Numbered from the stretch's first letter, positions 34,451 to 46,469 are shown. The stretch: DNA of 64,000 bases from Bombyx mori (GCF_030269925.1 NC_085112.1:4527501-4591500), one strand, 5' to 3'. The notes: generated by a model not told the origin, from the letters alone. Numbers and translations: made by a program.

Positions 34451-34837
34451 TCTAATATATAAAATTCTCGTGTCACAATGTTCGTTCCCATACTCCTCCG
34501 AAACCGCTTGACCGATTCTCATGAAATTTTTTATGCATATTCAGTAAGCCTGAGAATTGGCTACTATCTATTTTTCATACCCTTAAGTGATAAGGGTTGT
34601 CCACCCCTAAGATTTATTTATAATTTGTTGGACAATTTTTTTTTGTTATAATGAGACATTATGTGGTTGAATGAGGTATTGTTATTTTTATATTCCTTCA
34701 TCGTTCACAGCGCTACATGCCTCTTTCACTCATCTACCACATCCTTACACACTTACAATAAGTTTTTTTTTTTTTCTACACTAGAAATTTCCTAGAAATC
34801 TTATATATAGCAAAACAACGTTTGCCGGGTCAGCTAG
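34451..34837 (+). mobile_element. Helitron-like element
   Basis: It starts TCTAATATATAAAATTCTCG and ends GCCGGGTCAGCTAG, followed by T. The TC start and CTAG end, with a T after the CTAG, fit Helitron termini. The phrases CCGAAACCGCTTGACCGATT and GCAAAACAACGTTTGCCGGG recall interspersed repeats I associate with Lepidoptera and other insects. It is non-autonomous: no Rep or helicase sequence is present. Confidence 0.5.
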
Positions 34838-35094
34838 TTTTTATATAAATATATTGTTTTTTTTTTTTAATACGTAATTGATATCATGTACATTATTTAA
34901 CAGATCGATTTATTATTAATTTTCGTATTCTACGTGAAATGTTATTGCTAATGAATGTTATATGGATGCAAGTTCTAAAGTAAATGTAATAAATAAATAA
35001 ATATGTTTGAACTCATCACATAAATGTTTACAAAACCACTTTTAAACATATTATTTATGCACTAAGTATGATGGAGGAAGGCTGTTTAGGAAGG

Positions 35095-35280
35095 AAGAGA
35101 TAATCAAGAAAAGTTCGAATTATACTTTGAGAGGTTGATAAATGAAAAATATTATGAGGGACGAGAGGTAGAAAATATCCAAAGGATTTGTAAAATCATA
35201 ATACAAAAGATAATGAAGATGAATTGCTTGACGTGAGCCAGGACTATCCCTGAGCATATTCTGAGTGAAACGAAGGACTA
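35095..35280 (+). pseudogene. RTE-type LINE fragment between EN and RT
   Basis: One frame reads KFELYFERLINEKYYEGREV followed by ENIQ, then KIMKMNCLT and, after a stop, ARTIPEHILSETK. RTE-type proteins have W..YF..LLNE.. at this place, followed by ...MK..KA.GPDGIP.E... The match is short and there is no RT core afterwards, so the call is tentative. No UTR or tail is seen. Confidence 0.4.
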
Positions 35281-35425
35281 CAAGAGAGAGAGTTTCTCAG
35301 AGAGAATATTGCAAGACTCGTCAGATGGGATGGACAGTACCATGAATTTGAACCGTCCTGGCCGAGATGGGACGAAAGTAAAGTGTTCCTTACTTATGAA
35401 GATTTTTTAATCGGTTGAAGTTTTT

Positions 35426-35840
35426 GGAACGAAGTTCCTTATGGGACGATGCGGAGGAGTACCCTAACCGGGACAAAACGTCCGTAACGTAAGATTTTTA
35501 TTAGTAGTGCACACAATGTACGACTTAACTTTATAATAACGTACAAATTAGTAATGCACATATTGTTACGACTTAACTTTGTAATAACGTACAAAAAAAT
35601 AACATATTTTTTATCATTCATTGACTACGATCTCAGAGCGTTCGTTTACGCAATACACTAACTCTTACAACCGTGAATGAAGTGTACCACAATAAGTTCG
35701 CACGTTACCGAATGACTGTAGGTTGTTGCGAAACCTCCAGTTTTATTTTCTTTATACCTCGAATAGAACTTAAAATCAATATTTTTATAATAAGGAACTT
35801 TGTTCCTATCCGGTGTCCCACGGCACCACACATCTTTTTT
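35426..35840. repeat. palindrome-ended interspersed element, copy 1
   Basis: The left end GGAACGAAGTTCCTTATGGG contains the inverted repeat GGAAC-GAA-GTTCC. The same motif in inverse orientation (AATAAGGAACTTTGTTCC) lies about 40 bp before the right end, followed by TCCGGTGTCCCACGGCACC and CACATC plus a T run. Near-identical copies are at 48134-48516 and, reversed and interrupted, at 50923-51470. The element has no coding capacity and no known class I can name; a non-autonomous DNA transposon is most likely. Confidence 0.65.
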
Positions 35841-35849
35841 TTTATTAGT

Positions 35850-37095
35850 CATGGGATATTTCCTAGCAATAAAACTTCATTGGGTTTGGCCTATGTTAAA
35901 ACAAGAGGTACAGTTTTAAATGTATCCTGGCCTTTAAGCAGCAAACTACGAATGTTTCGAGGCTGAAATAAGATTTTAGAATTTATGCGTGGAGTGCCTA
36001 GAAATCAAGGTAGCCGTGGTTTTCAAATTTCACCATTTTTAAGTTAACTCTTACATTGTTTTGTAAGAAATTTGTTGCCTGAATGAAAGTCTCCTCAAAA
36101 TTGTTTTGGCTTTTCGAAAATTATCCCAGATAAACAAAGAACAGACAAAGAGACAAGATCAAACTTAAAAATACATGGTACAAACGTAAAAGTTTATACA
36201 ATCGTACGATGTGAAAACCATGGGAATTGAGACTCTTTCAGAATTTTCCGAATATTCTAGAATTTCTTTCGTAAAATAATATTTATAAAACCTCTTTTAT
36301 ATTAAACGAGTACACCTTAATTTTTAATACATTTGTACAATTTTCTTGGTATTAATAAATGGGTCTCCAAAGATTTCGCTTAAATATAATTAATTATACA
36401 AACGATCGAATAATTACACTTAAATTCAAGTTTTGACAAATTTCAACGACAATCATATAACCGTTCGTCTTTTTAATGTTGCCTGTAACAGGGCCTTCCG
36501 AATGTTGTCGAAGCCGAAATATTAGGAATATATAACAATATATATATATAACAAAATTTAATACACAGGACTCTCGTGGGGAGGGGTCTTGCTCTGTTGG
36601 GCCCTACTAAGATGTGCTCTCTGAGGCAGTGCACTTGTGAACACACGAGTACTTGACACGGCATCCAAGCTGTTCGTCTATGTAATAGACTCTATGAGGA
36701 AGCCTTCTGGGTGGTAAAGTTCGCTAACAGGCCAATCGGGCGGTAATTACAGATAGATAATCTGAAGGCGTACTTTTCATATCGTGATATACATATAGAC
36801 AGACATAGGTGCTAGGCTAGCTAGCTTCTTCAGTTCAGTTCAGTTTTGGTACCCAAACAGAACTAGAAAACGTGTCAAGGTACATTTTTTTGCCATTTAT
36901 GATATGGATTTAGAGTAAATGGTGTTTCTAGCATGTCAGAAAACGGCTTGAATGATGTCCGTAATGATGAGACGAAGCTACAACTGGTCTAACTAAGATT
37001 ACAATAACAAAATAATAGATATACATATTTAGTTGCTACCGGAGTCCATAGTACCCATAATATTAATGCCACCGTAAGATTAAAGATTTCATATA
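35850..37095. other. spacer, nothing recognised
   Basis: Mostly AT-rich. A GC-richer patch at 36565-36735 (GACTCTCGTGGGGAGGGGTC) could not be assigned. At 37025-37080 there is a faint Bm1-like trace. Confidence 0.35.
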
Positions 37096-37099
37096 TATA

Positions 37100-37337
37100 T
37101 TTTTTTATTGCCCTTGTAGGCAGACGAGCATACGGCCACCTGGTGGTGAGTAGTTACCGTCGCCCATGGCCTTCAGCAATGCCAGGGGCAGAGCCAAGTT
37201 ACAGCCTACCGTTGAGTACTCTCCACAAGCCTCGTTTGAAGAAGGACAAGTAATAGCGCTCGGGAAACACCGTGGAGGGGAGCTCATTCCAAAGCCGGAT
37301 GGTACGTGGCAAAAAAGATCTCTGGAAACGCACTGTT
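37100..37337 (-). mobile_element. LINE 3' end (RLWNE family), short copy
   Basis: T run, then ATTGCCCTTGTAGGCAGACG and GCATACGGCCACCTGGTGGT; it is homologous over its length to the 50.07-50.44 kb fragment. On the minus strand its first part encodes the last residues of a LINE protein, and the rest is a 3' UTR of about 55 bp with an A tail. Confidence 0.75.
37154..37337 (-). pseudogene. LINE ORF C-terminus
   Basis: On the minus strand the frame, with disruptions, runs through CHVPSGFGM-type sequence in one phase and PRTIRLW.E..-type sequence in another, then an LNGR-like stretch and ...HGRR before the stop TAA at 37154-37156. The same end is better preserved in the 50 kb copy. About 60 codons only; no catalytic domain. 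Confidence 0.5.
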
Positions 37338-37344
37338 ATACACA

Positions 37345-38150
37345 TATACACATATACTTATATTGATTTTTAATTCTATTTAAAACTTGCAATAACACCA
37401 ATGTTTATTTCGATTCCACCGACTCAGTGATCGATTTCATCGAATTTTAATGTTATTGATTGTCCTTCAAATTATCTATTTGCCGCATAAAATTATGCCT
37501 TGTTTTCAAAATGGACAAATATAGCTGTGTAACTTATTCAGTAACAATAATAATCTGAGCTGTCTAGACAGGACGTTTGAAGGACGAATTTAGATGTTGT
37601 CATTAGTTCTCAAGTAGAACTGTTTCAACATTACATCATACTTTGTAATAGTTGCTTATATTACAGAAATAAAGAACTAAATTCTGTTCTCCGTTATAGA
37701 AACATTATTTAATTGATAATTCAAAGAATATCTGTTAGCATGGTTCGGAGGCTATGCTTATTTGTTGAATGTTTTATTACGAAAAGCTCTTTTACACTTT
37801 TGATTGATAGAATAGCCGAAAAATTTGTAAAACCAAAATTAATCTACTTTTTAGTTTAAATAAGATTGTAGATTATGATGTCAATGGCTATGGTACCGGC
37901 TTATCGTCAGGTTCGGATCAGATTAAATCGTCACATTCGATCTTCTGTATAAAACAACAAAATAAGGTGAAATGTGAAAATAACTAAGAATAGATGAGAA
38001 TAATATTATCGAAGACACGAAAAGCAACTCAATTATAGCTCACGTTGTGCCGTAATATTATTTGGCAAGATTGTACCAAATTACTATTTGAATAATATAG
38101 GAGCATTCTTGTTACACATAAAATCAATTAGTCATGGTACTTCTCGCTCT
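37345..38150. other. AT-rich spacer, nothing recognised
   Basis: No gene or assignable repeat was found. Confidence 0.4.
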
Positions 38151-38153
38151 TTA

Positions 38154-38480
38154 TTTTTACCCTTTTTTCCTAACCGCTCACAGCCTAAGGGGCTAATCCA
38201 GCTACGCCCGGGTGGGTAGGACTCACGAACTCAACTTAAAAGAATTTGCCAACACTAACCCCAGGAAGAGCAGTGTTTCGTAGAATCTACCGCCGGATTG
38301 GAATTGCGATCCACTGAGAAGATCCGGCAAAACTCAGTGGACTGTGTCTTTGGGTTAGTTCGCTCGTCGATATCTTCGTTGATTCGACGAGGTCGGTGAC
38401 CGGTGCTTGAGGGGTCTAAAACTACCGAAGTGGATCCGACAAGACATGCTTCCGACGGCGACTTTGCGTTGCCCTGTCGT
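38154..38480 (-). mobile_element. Jockey-type LINE 3' end fragment
   Basis: T-rich start, then AGCAGTGTTTCGTAGAATCT, ACCGCCGGATTGGAATTGCG, GATCCGGCAAAACTCAGTGG and CCGGTGCTTGAGGGGTCTAA, the reverse complement of the Jockey-type 3' UTR and the last codons of its ORF2 (compare 11790-12090). It is diverged. GC-richer sequence continues to about 38560. Confidence 0.75.
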
Positions 38481-39208
38481 CTCAGTCGAGTAAGTAATTA
38501 GCGGCGCCCACAATAAGAGGATTATCGTGTCGCGCCGCTTTGTCGCAATAGCATTCTGACGTTACCTTAAGATACTTACGTGTTGGTTATTGTCAATCGT
38601 CTAACCACCCTTTATCTCATTTCAAACAAAATTCATACTTCCCGATAACGTGCTGAAAAACAAAAATATGAAATAAAATGTTTTAAAAAATGGTTAGAAA
38701 ATATATTTGTAAGTACGACAATCAAAGAACCTCAAGTAACCGTGACACTAACGCAGTTGTCCCCCTTTCAACCAACATGAGTTATTTATCTGTGCACTCT
38801 GGGGTTTTGCGGAAAGTGTTATTTTAATAATATGAAACCGTTGAATTTGATGCGTTTTAATTCTTATTTGTTTACCTAATATAGAAAACATAGTGGCACC
38901 TATGTTCGATGCCAATACTTCTGGTATTTATTACACCTACCTTGACACATGAGGTCAATTCTCAATTATTGTATAATACCACTTTTTAAAGTGGCAGGGA
39001 TTATTGTTTTGCCGCAGTAATAGCCAGAATACGCAAATAATATACACTTATTCTATGGCTATTGCCAGAGAGAATAATATAATACTAGAAACGCTAAAAT
39101 ATCTTCAAAAGGTTGATCAAATAATGTAAATTCCCTCACACTACTCAAACCGTTGTTTAATTTAGATATTGTAAGGCTTTGGTTACTACGAAGTCACAGA
39201 ATCTTGAT

Positions 39209-39600
39209 TTTTTTTTTATGATTGAAGTATTACTGGTGGCCCGGAGGCCTTTCCAGTTTCACCAGGACAGGTGGGCGAGTGAAGGCTCAGCCAGGAGGGG
39301 TGAGATTTGCTAACAGCTACCCGAGCGCCTCCGGGAGACCTAACAGCTCAAGAGTAGCTGCTTCGCGAATGAATCTACAACCGGATCGGAATCGCGACCC
39401 GCTGAGAAGATCCGGCCAGAAACTCAGCGAGCTGATTCATAGGTTAGGTTGCACGGCGAACTCTTTGTCGAGTTCGACGAGTACGGTTACCGAGGTCCCT
39501 AAGCCTGCTCCTAGTGTTAGAGCTGAAGGCGTCTAATGCAAAGGTTATTGGATCTGATGGATCCGTAAGGACGTGTCTAGGGCGTCGACGGTGTGAATCT
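39209..39600 (-). mobile_element. LINE 3' end, second UTR family
   Basis: Starts with a T run (element A tail), then ATTACTGGTGGCCCGGAGGC, CTTTCCAGTTTCACCAGGAC, GCTCAGCCAGGAGGGGTGAG and GATCCGGCCAGAAACTCAGC. Related copies, all in the same orientation, are at 46470, 48509 and 54774. It shares short blocks with the Jockey-type UTR (CCGGATCGGAA..GCGACCC.CTGAGAAGATCCGG) but has its own terminal 100 bp, so I treat it as a sister family. Confidence 0.75.
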
Positions 39601-41050
39601 TGATTGAATTAAAGAGTAACGAAAAGATCAGATTCATTCCCTAAATCTAAATACCGTATACGATTTTTTTATTGTATTTTATGATATTATTCCTTTGTTT
39701 ATACACTTAGGTATATTAATGTATCCAACAGTGGAAGAACAGTAGGCTGTTTTCGATGACGAAGTATTATTTGGATCTTTCTCGAACATGATGCTTCTTT
39801 GGATAAAGTAGAAAGAGTGAGTGAGAAGTGAGAAGAAGAAATGAGTTGTTTTATGATGTCGATTGATTTTAACTAACATGATTTTTTATTTTAAAACGTG
39901 CAATATGATGTGTTAAATAGCATTAAATAGTTTATAATAAATAACTTGTTGTAGGTGTACTCTAATATCGAACGGGTGTGTGTCACTCACTATCCTTCCT
40001 ATTTCTGCTTGGTTCAATAGCGTCTTGTGTTCCGATCTGGAGGGTTGAACAGGCTTAAACAATAGAATTGAAACTTTCACCTCGCATCTCCGTTGGCATG
40101 GCTACATTCACATTCTGATGTCTGTGAGAACGTAAAATTTAATGAAAATTTAGTGGTATAACAAAAACCAGATTCGATAGACGAGCGAATATAATTACTC
40201 AGTCTTCAAACATTATGTTCCCATTTAATTATTATACAAGCTGTTCCTAACACCGACCATCAATTGATTCTACATTTTAAACGTTGCAATCCCTTATAAA
40301 CAAGCACTACCGAAACAAACGCGAACATCTCAAAGTATGTATATAAACATTCAGCGCCCGACCTCCGAAAGGTTACTTGGAAGGTCTCGAGGACCGACCA
40401 TTACAGAGTCGCATAATTAAACAACCCTAGCGGTTTTGAGGAAAAAAAAAACAAATAATAATATATCACCAGCCCCCTTCTTAATTTTTACATAAAACCT
40501 GAAGGAAAATCAAAAGCATCGTATCTATTGTTTTATAAATCTTTTATCGCGCGTTATAGGTCAATGACTTCATTTTCTTTTTCACTGAAAGCGTGGTCGC
40601 TATGGAGGTCTAATTGATTTAATTAAAATGTCGTCCGCAGCTATAATAGTGTAAACAACGCCTGCCCTTTTGCACACGCATTAAAGTTTCAATTGAATTG
40701 GTACCGTACCCTTCGAATAGAATTGCTGACTAATTCAGAAATAGCCCCAGTATGGTCGTGCTGACTGATGGCTGTTTACACATGCGGGTCTTAGAAATTC
40801 GATGCACAATCATTAGGAATTCATAAACAAACTTCCACAAACCTTGTGTTTGTTGTCTTTATGATGGAGAAGATTGCGTATTTATTGAATAAGTTAGGAA
40901 AAAATAATGCAGACTGATGATAAAGTATTAGCCACAGCGGCTCGGGTACAGCAGGATCGCACACCTGGTTTTTTTAAATTATATTCCCCATAAAGTAAAT
41001 ACCATCACTCACTATAAGATATGGAGGTCAAAGGCGTAACTGTATTTTGC
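39601..41050. other. AT-rich spacer, nothing recognised
   Basis: No supported gene. Traces of a Bm1-like SINE may be present around 39970-40110, but are too decayed to delimit. Confidence 0.35.
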
Positions 41051-41054
41051 TGCT

Positions 41055-41365
41055 TTTTTCCTTCCTAAGCTGGTATTCTTAGAGGGTTATGCCAGCGTAA
41101 CCTGACTAGTAGGTGAGCTCGCGGGGCTCTAACCTGATGACGTTGCTAACACTAGCCCTAGCAAGAGCAGTGATTCGCCGAATCTACCACCGGATCGGAA
41201 ACGCGACTAACTGACGATATCAGACGTGAAACTCAGTGGGTTGTATCTGTGGGTAAATTTACTCGCCGTGGCCGGTGCTTGAGGTACCTAAAAGCACCGT
41301 TAGTGGAACGGGAGGATCCGTAATGACGTGTTTAGGGCGACGTCGACTGTTTACCATGGTATTTT
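41055..41365 (-). mobile_element. Jockey-type LINE 3' end fragment
   Basis: T-rich start, then TAGTAGGTGAGCTCGCGGGG, AATCTACCACCGGATCGGAA, CCGGTGCTTGAGGTACCTAA and GGCGACGTCGACTGTTTACC, the reverse complement of 11745-12090. It covers the 3' UTR and the last about 50 codons of the family's ORF2. The plus-strand frame at 41275-41514 is a shadow. Confidence 0.8.
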
Positions 41366-41813
41366 GTCACTACCCACTATTCCAACCGGACTCAAATATG
41401 GTCGTACGCCTGCACGCCAAAATATACTCAATTACAATTAGTTACGCATTATATTTAATTTTAGTGAGTTTTTTTTGGTCACCTTTATTCGAACGAAGCG
41501 ATGAAACTTTTTAATAAGAAGATAAGAAGCTTTTATCAATAAAACTGGAAGTAATCTCATTGGACTAACTATTTTTTTTCTCTCTACCAGGCAGAAAATT
41601 AGTAACGCCAAGGGCACAGACGTAGGTTCTGTCTTAAGCTGAGGACTCGCAAGCCACTTTATTTGATTAATTATCTAAAAGCCGTGAACACCAAAATCTT
41701 CTTGTATCGACTCCAAGTAGTCTAATGATAATTTATTGACACACAACTGATACCTATTTGACATTAATGGCCTAAGTTGAGGATCTAATTTAAGATTTCT
41801 TTCCTAGGTTTTT

Positions 41814-42046
41814 ACTGGTGGTAGGACGTCTTGTGAGTCCGCACAGTTAGGGGTGGTGGTAACCACCCTGCTTAATGCATGTCAGTTTGAAGAATGGGGC
41901 AGCCGTCGTATTGTTAAAAGTGAGAACCTTAGAACTCATGTCTTAAGGTGGTTGACGGCATTTACGTTCTAGATGAGATGACCTCCGGTAACCATTTACT
42001 ATCAGATGGGCCGTCAGCTCGTCCAATTACCTAAGCAATAAAAAAA
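41814..42046 (+). repeat. Bm1 SINE
   Basis: ACTGGTGGTAGGACGTCTTG through GGGGCAGCCGTCGTATTG to CCTAAGCAATAAAAAAA. It starts at the common ACTGGTGGTAGG boundary. More diverged than the 33 kb copies, with a small deletion around 41880. Confidence 0.85.
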
Positions 42047-42049
42047 GGC

Positions 42050-43090
42050 AGCGGGCCATAATGATCGTTTATTTTTTTAAACTATTTAGTAGAAACTTTG
42101 TACGTATATGCATGAGCAACATTTATCAAATCTACCACATGCGAATATATTTGTATAGTAAATGTAGGGATTCTTAAGCAGCACCCACTTTACACGGTAC
42201 GTTAGTTCCAAGCGCATCTCCGTGGAAGGCGCAGTGATATGTGAAATTTAATTAAACGAAATGCAGGGTGATTATACTGAGCGAAGAACGCGCTAATCTG
42301 AGGAAAAGATGTGCGGAGCGTGGCGATGAGCAGACGATTATCATTAACAGAAATTATTCTCCGAGGACGTTCTAAAGGTTAAAACTCATACATTTGAATG
42401 ATACGGTAACAAAATCAAATTTAGAATTTTTTCTATTGTTGTTTATTCGAAAACATTCTTTATTCCATTTATGATTTCGATTAAAAAAACAAATTTTTAA
42501 TCTAGTTTTTTTTTTCTTTGAAGCTTAATAATTCAAAGCTAAGATTAAGTGTCATAAAAATTTTACCGACCTCAATTTCCATTTTCAAATTAAATTGCTA
42601 TCAAATATAATCTTAAAATAATCAAAATTCTATCTTAATAGTTACACTTTTTGTCAGCATGAAATAAGTAATTAACAAATTGCCGATTAAATAACTTTTT
42701 TAAATTAAAAAGCGCTCCTAAAACTTCGTCTAAATTCGCCACACTTTGCACCCCATTCAAGATACGTTGAGAATGTTACGATTGCTCATTCGCGCCGAAA
42801 TAATGATAGCGCCAGTGTAGTTTCCCCTAAATTACGGCAGTTAGTGTCTTAGTAAGTACATATGCTTCAAGTTACAAATGGTATATTAAAGCCTAGTCAG
42901 ATATTCATAACTGTTAGAATAGAGGAAGTTTAAATTAATTGCATTATGTGTAAGGGGCCACTTGAATTATGTAAGGCGTCAAGACTGACAATACAGTGTG
43001 GCTTAGTTTGTTTTGAACTTTCGACGATTTGGTTTAAATGTAACGGTAACATTATCACGTAAAATATCACCATTCTAAATACATTTATTT
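42050..43090. other. AT-rich spacer, nothing recognised
   Basis: No gene or assignable repeat in about 1 kb. Confidence 0.4.
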
Positions 43091-43097
43091 AATAACT

Positions 43098-43385
43098 AGC
43101 GACCCGCCCTCACTTCGCTTCGGAAACATTAAATTTTATTATTGATCTCGCGATGTTACCCGCGATTATTGTCGTACCGCGGGTGAAGCCGCGGGGCGAA
43201 GCTAGTCTAAAAAAATTTGCCTAAGTTACTCCTTATATTATCAGCTACCCATCAGTGAAAGCTCGTCAAAATCGGCCCAGCCGTTCCTGAGATTAGCCGG
43301 AACAAACAGACAGACAGACAGACAGATTGACAGACAGACAAAAATTGTAAAAAATGTTATTTTGGTGTATGTACCGTATATACAT
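43098..43385. repeat. ACTAG-bounded repeat with CAGA microsatellite
   Basis: The first part (43098-43207) starts ACTAGCGACCCGCCCTCACT and ends GGCGAAGCTAGT, that is, bounded by inverted ACTAG/CTAGT. Just before the right end is the hairpin CCGCGGGTGAAGCCGCGG, eight bases from the CTAG, which resembles a Helitron 3' end. The second part has TCGGCCCAGCCGTTCCTGAG, GGAACAAACAGACAGACAGA and a CAGA microsatellite (43307-43339). I associate such sequence with interspersed repeats of Lepidoptera. Confidence 0.5.
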
Positions 43386-43702
43386 ATATTCATATGCATG
43401 TAGTAAAAAGCGGTTATTTCAATTATTATACAAACAGACACTCTAATTTTATTTATATGTGTATAGATAATATTAACTATAATAATCATCAGTCATCAGC
43501 TCCAAATTAAAATTTCCTTTGATATGAGTACCAAAAGACGAAGAAGGGTCATCGTACCCCCTTACGGGGGCACGGGATGTGCCTCGGAGCAAACCCCTCT
43601 GCCCAGGCAGAAGACTGATGTCGTGCGGGACTTATATGTAATTCTGCATGCGCAGTATTTACAGTGTGGTATAACATATTAAGAAAAAACAATGGAAAAA
43701 AT

Positions 43703-43845
43703 TAAAAGAGAGAGAGAGAGAGTATTCTTTATTGTACACCAACAAAAGAAACAATGCAAAACACTAAATACAAAAAAAAAGTATAATTGGCGATTATATC
43801 GCTAAGAGCGATCTCTGTCAGACAACCATCAGGTGGAAAAGAATC
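43703..43845 (-). mobile_element. LINE 3' end with GA-repeat tail
   Basis: Starts with an AGAGAGAGAG tract and then TATTCTTTATTGTACACCAA: on the minus strand AATAAAGAATA followed by a CT microsatellite. The hairpin ATCGCTAAGAGCGAT (43798-43812) and the following CTCTGTCAGACAACC correspond to ATCGCTGAAAGCGAT and CTCTTCCAGGCAACC in the 3' UTR of the intact LINE at 56.6 kb. It is a tail fragment of a related family. Confidence 0.7.
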
Positions 43846-45390
43846 GTTTGGAAACTAACTACACGCGGTGTACCAAAATTCAAAAGTGGGAAGTTAAAAT
43901 AATTCAAAGAAATTTCTAATTTGAATACCACAAATATTTAATGCTTAATACTCCTTATTATGTGCCGTAAGAATCACAACTACATCCAGAAGAACGATAG
44001 TTAATTAAATAAAATCATATCTGTATCTAATGATTAATATTTAAATCTAAAAAACTAATTCTAAACCGAGAATACGGTAGGCACTCGTCATGTACTCATT
44101 ATCATCATCTCTTTGTAGAATAAGAAAATATAAAAAAAATACCTTATTTCATAAGATATTGTATTTACACAAAAGGTACGTATGACCTTTACCTTTTTTT
44201 ACGTACGATTTATTTATTCCCTGACTACTATATTATTTCACAGATATGGATAAGCTTATTTGAAGCATATATACACCATACCTTTCATTTCCATATTTGA
44301 AGTACCTATTCATCTAGTTAGTTACGTTCCTTCTTGTGGACTTTGTTCGCTATTAAGGTCGAGTAGGGTTAAGGCGTATATACATATATTAGGTATATAA
44401 CTTTATCTTTCATTGAACTACATTTTATTAAAAAGTCTTATGTGTACTTATATGTAAACAATATAGATTTTAAAGTATATTATGTCGGAGACGATCATTA
44501 GTTTGGTAGCTAAACGAAACGCAGCACGATTCCCGAGAGATGGCAGCACGATTGCGGTATCGTCGGAACTCGGCTAACTTCGTGCTACGACAGAGCCTAG
44601 CCGATGGAGGCGCGTAGACACCAACACACTTACCAACCGGCCTTCTTGAAGAGCGGTGCCTCCGTCCTAAGAACTGTCATTCGTTTTCGTTTACTAACGT
44701 CAAGTGAAGGTTTCTAAATTGTTCTAAGACATTAAACGTGATTGGTGTACTCAATATTTCTCTTAGCTCGATCACCCTATTCGCCCCTACGATGTCTGAC
44801 AATGGGTTTAGTAGTTGTGGCATTCTCCGACATATATTTGAGTTCTTATAGCACAGTGAATTTCTATTATAGTTTGGACCAGATGACTCTGCGTACTCGT
44901 AATTTCATCACGTTTATTTATTTATTTCATTAATCAGTAAGAAAAAATTAAATAAAAGTCTGGATTTATATACTTTCAATATGTAGTTTACTTTTGATTA
45001 TTGGCATATCATTTTTATATTGAATAACGGATTGGATATTAGCCTTGCCAACCTGTTTTTGACTCGCGCTATGCGTCTAAGCCGTAGTTTAAACACGTAT
45101 CGGTTTCTCGTGTAACCAGACGTTGGCGTACAGAGGGATGTACAACATCATTCAAATCTTTACGTGCCCTTGCTGACTGTTCAAAAAGGTAAATAGTACT
45201 AGGAACTGCGCAGAGTTCATTCTGGTTGAAGTCCGGGATAGTCATTATACAATAAAATTTGAGGCTTCGACCTTGTGTTCTAAGGTATGTTTTGACTTTC
45301 CACGGTTGTACGCTTGGGATACGAAAGAAAAAAAAGATTTATTAATCATTAATACCAACCTCTGTACTAACTTCAAATATATTCTTTAAC
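43846..45390. other. spacer with one GC-richer non-repeat patch
   Basis: Mostly AT-rich. At 44480-44720 the sequence is GC-richer and matches no repeat in the window; it contains GCAGCACGATT twice (44521 and 44546) and a minus-strand GTAAGT at about 44622. No exon can be established; see findings. Confidence 0.35.
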
Positions 45391-45393
45391 TAG

Positions 45394-45695
45394 CTGACCC
45401 GGCAGACTTCGTAGTGCCTCAATCGATAAATAAAAGACCTAAACATTTGTATAATATATACTTAAAACAAACAAAAGGAATCCGTCCGACGGGGGACACA
45501 TCAAAGGGAAAACAAAATTGTTATTTTTATTTAATTCCGAGCATTTTCATATTTATCTACCTTTTAAACCTTCTCTGGACTTCCACGAATAATTCAAGAC
45601 CAAAATTAGCCAAATCAGTCCAGCCGTTCTCGAGTTTTAGCGAGACTAACGAACTGCAATTCAGTTTTATATATAGAGATAGATTGTTAGATATA
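45394..45695 (-). mobile_element. Helitron-like element
   Basis: On the plus strand it starts CTAGCTGACCCGGCAGACTT and ends TTTTATATATAGAGATAGAT. On the minus strand this gives a TCTATATATAAAA-type start and a CCGGGTCAGCTAG end flanked by T, the same termini as the element at 34451-34837 in the opposite orientation. The phrase CCAGCCGTTCTCGAGTTTTA is shared in type with other such repeats. No coding capacity. Confidence 0.5.
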
Positions 45696-45699
45696 ATAT

Positions 45700-46465
45700 T
45701 AATTTAAAAATCGGACATGTGACTCGACATCTTAAAGTAACTGCCACTACTTTACTTCGATTCATTACTTCATTACTGAGAATTTTGATATAATTGATTT
45801 TCCAAAAAAAGGTGCGAAATGTCGAATAAATTTTGTTTTTAAATTTACTGTCACAAGCACTGAATGAAACAGTAAAGAATTTAAGAAACAAAATTATACA
45901 GGGGCTCGCACATATTATACGAAAAGCTAAAATGCTTTCGGGTGGAACACTTAAACCCTTTCAACGGTGATCCGGGAAGGGTCCAAGGGTGTGACTCTCA
46001 AACAGAACTTCACAATTTTAACCCATTTATATTTCATCAGATAATCCTGTGTGCTCATCGCCAAATTTATAATTAATCGTCTATTTACGACCATTGACGG
46101 CAAAACGGACCAAGTACCTACGTCTAATAGCAACATAACTTTACTGGAATAAATTAAAATAGTTGAACTCTGTTATGCAGGTTAAATTTATATAAATATA
46201 ATATTAATATGCCACGATAACCAATTCAAATATGGTGCAAAGATTATTTTTAAGTTTATTTTTAACTTTTTATTAACTACTTATCTTTATTGCGTTTCGT
46301 TAAAATCAGTGAGTACAATTTGTCGCGAAAATGTACAACAGATGAAGTTACTTTCGTATTGTTAGGTAATGATGTATTTATATTGGCAACACTGCCGGTA
46401 TTTGCTTCCGCCATTATAGTCACCCTGGGCTCATGTCTTTTTACTCTAAAATACATTTATTTATT
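45700..46465. other. AT-rich spacer, nothing recognised
   Basis: No gene or assignable repeat found. Confidence 0.4.
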
Positions 46466-46469
46466 TTTT

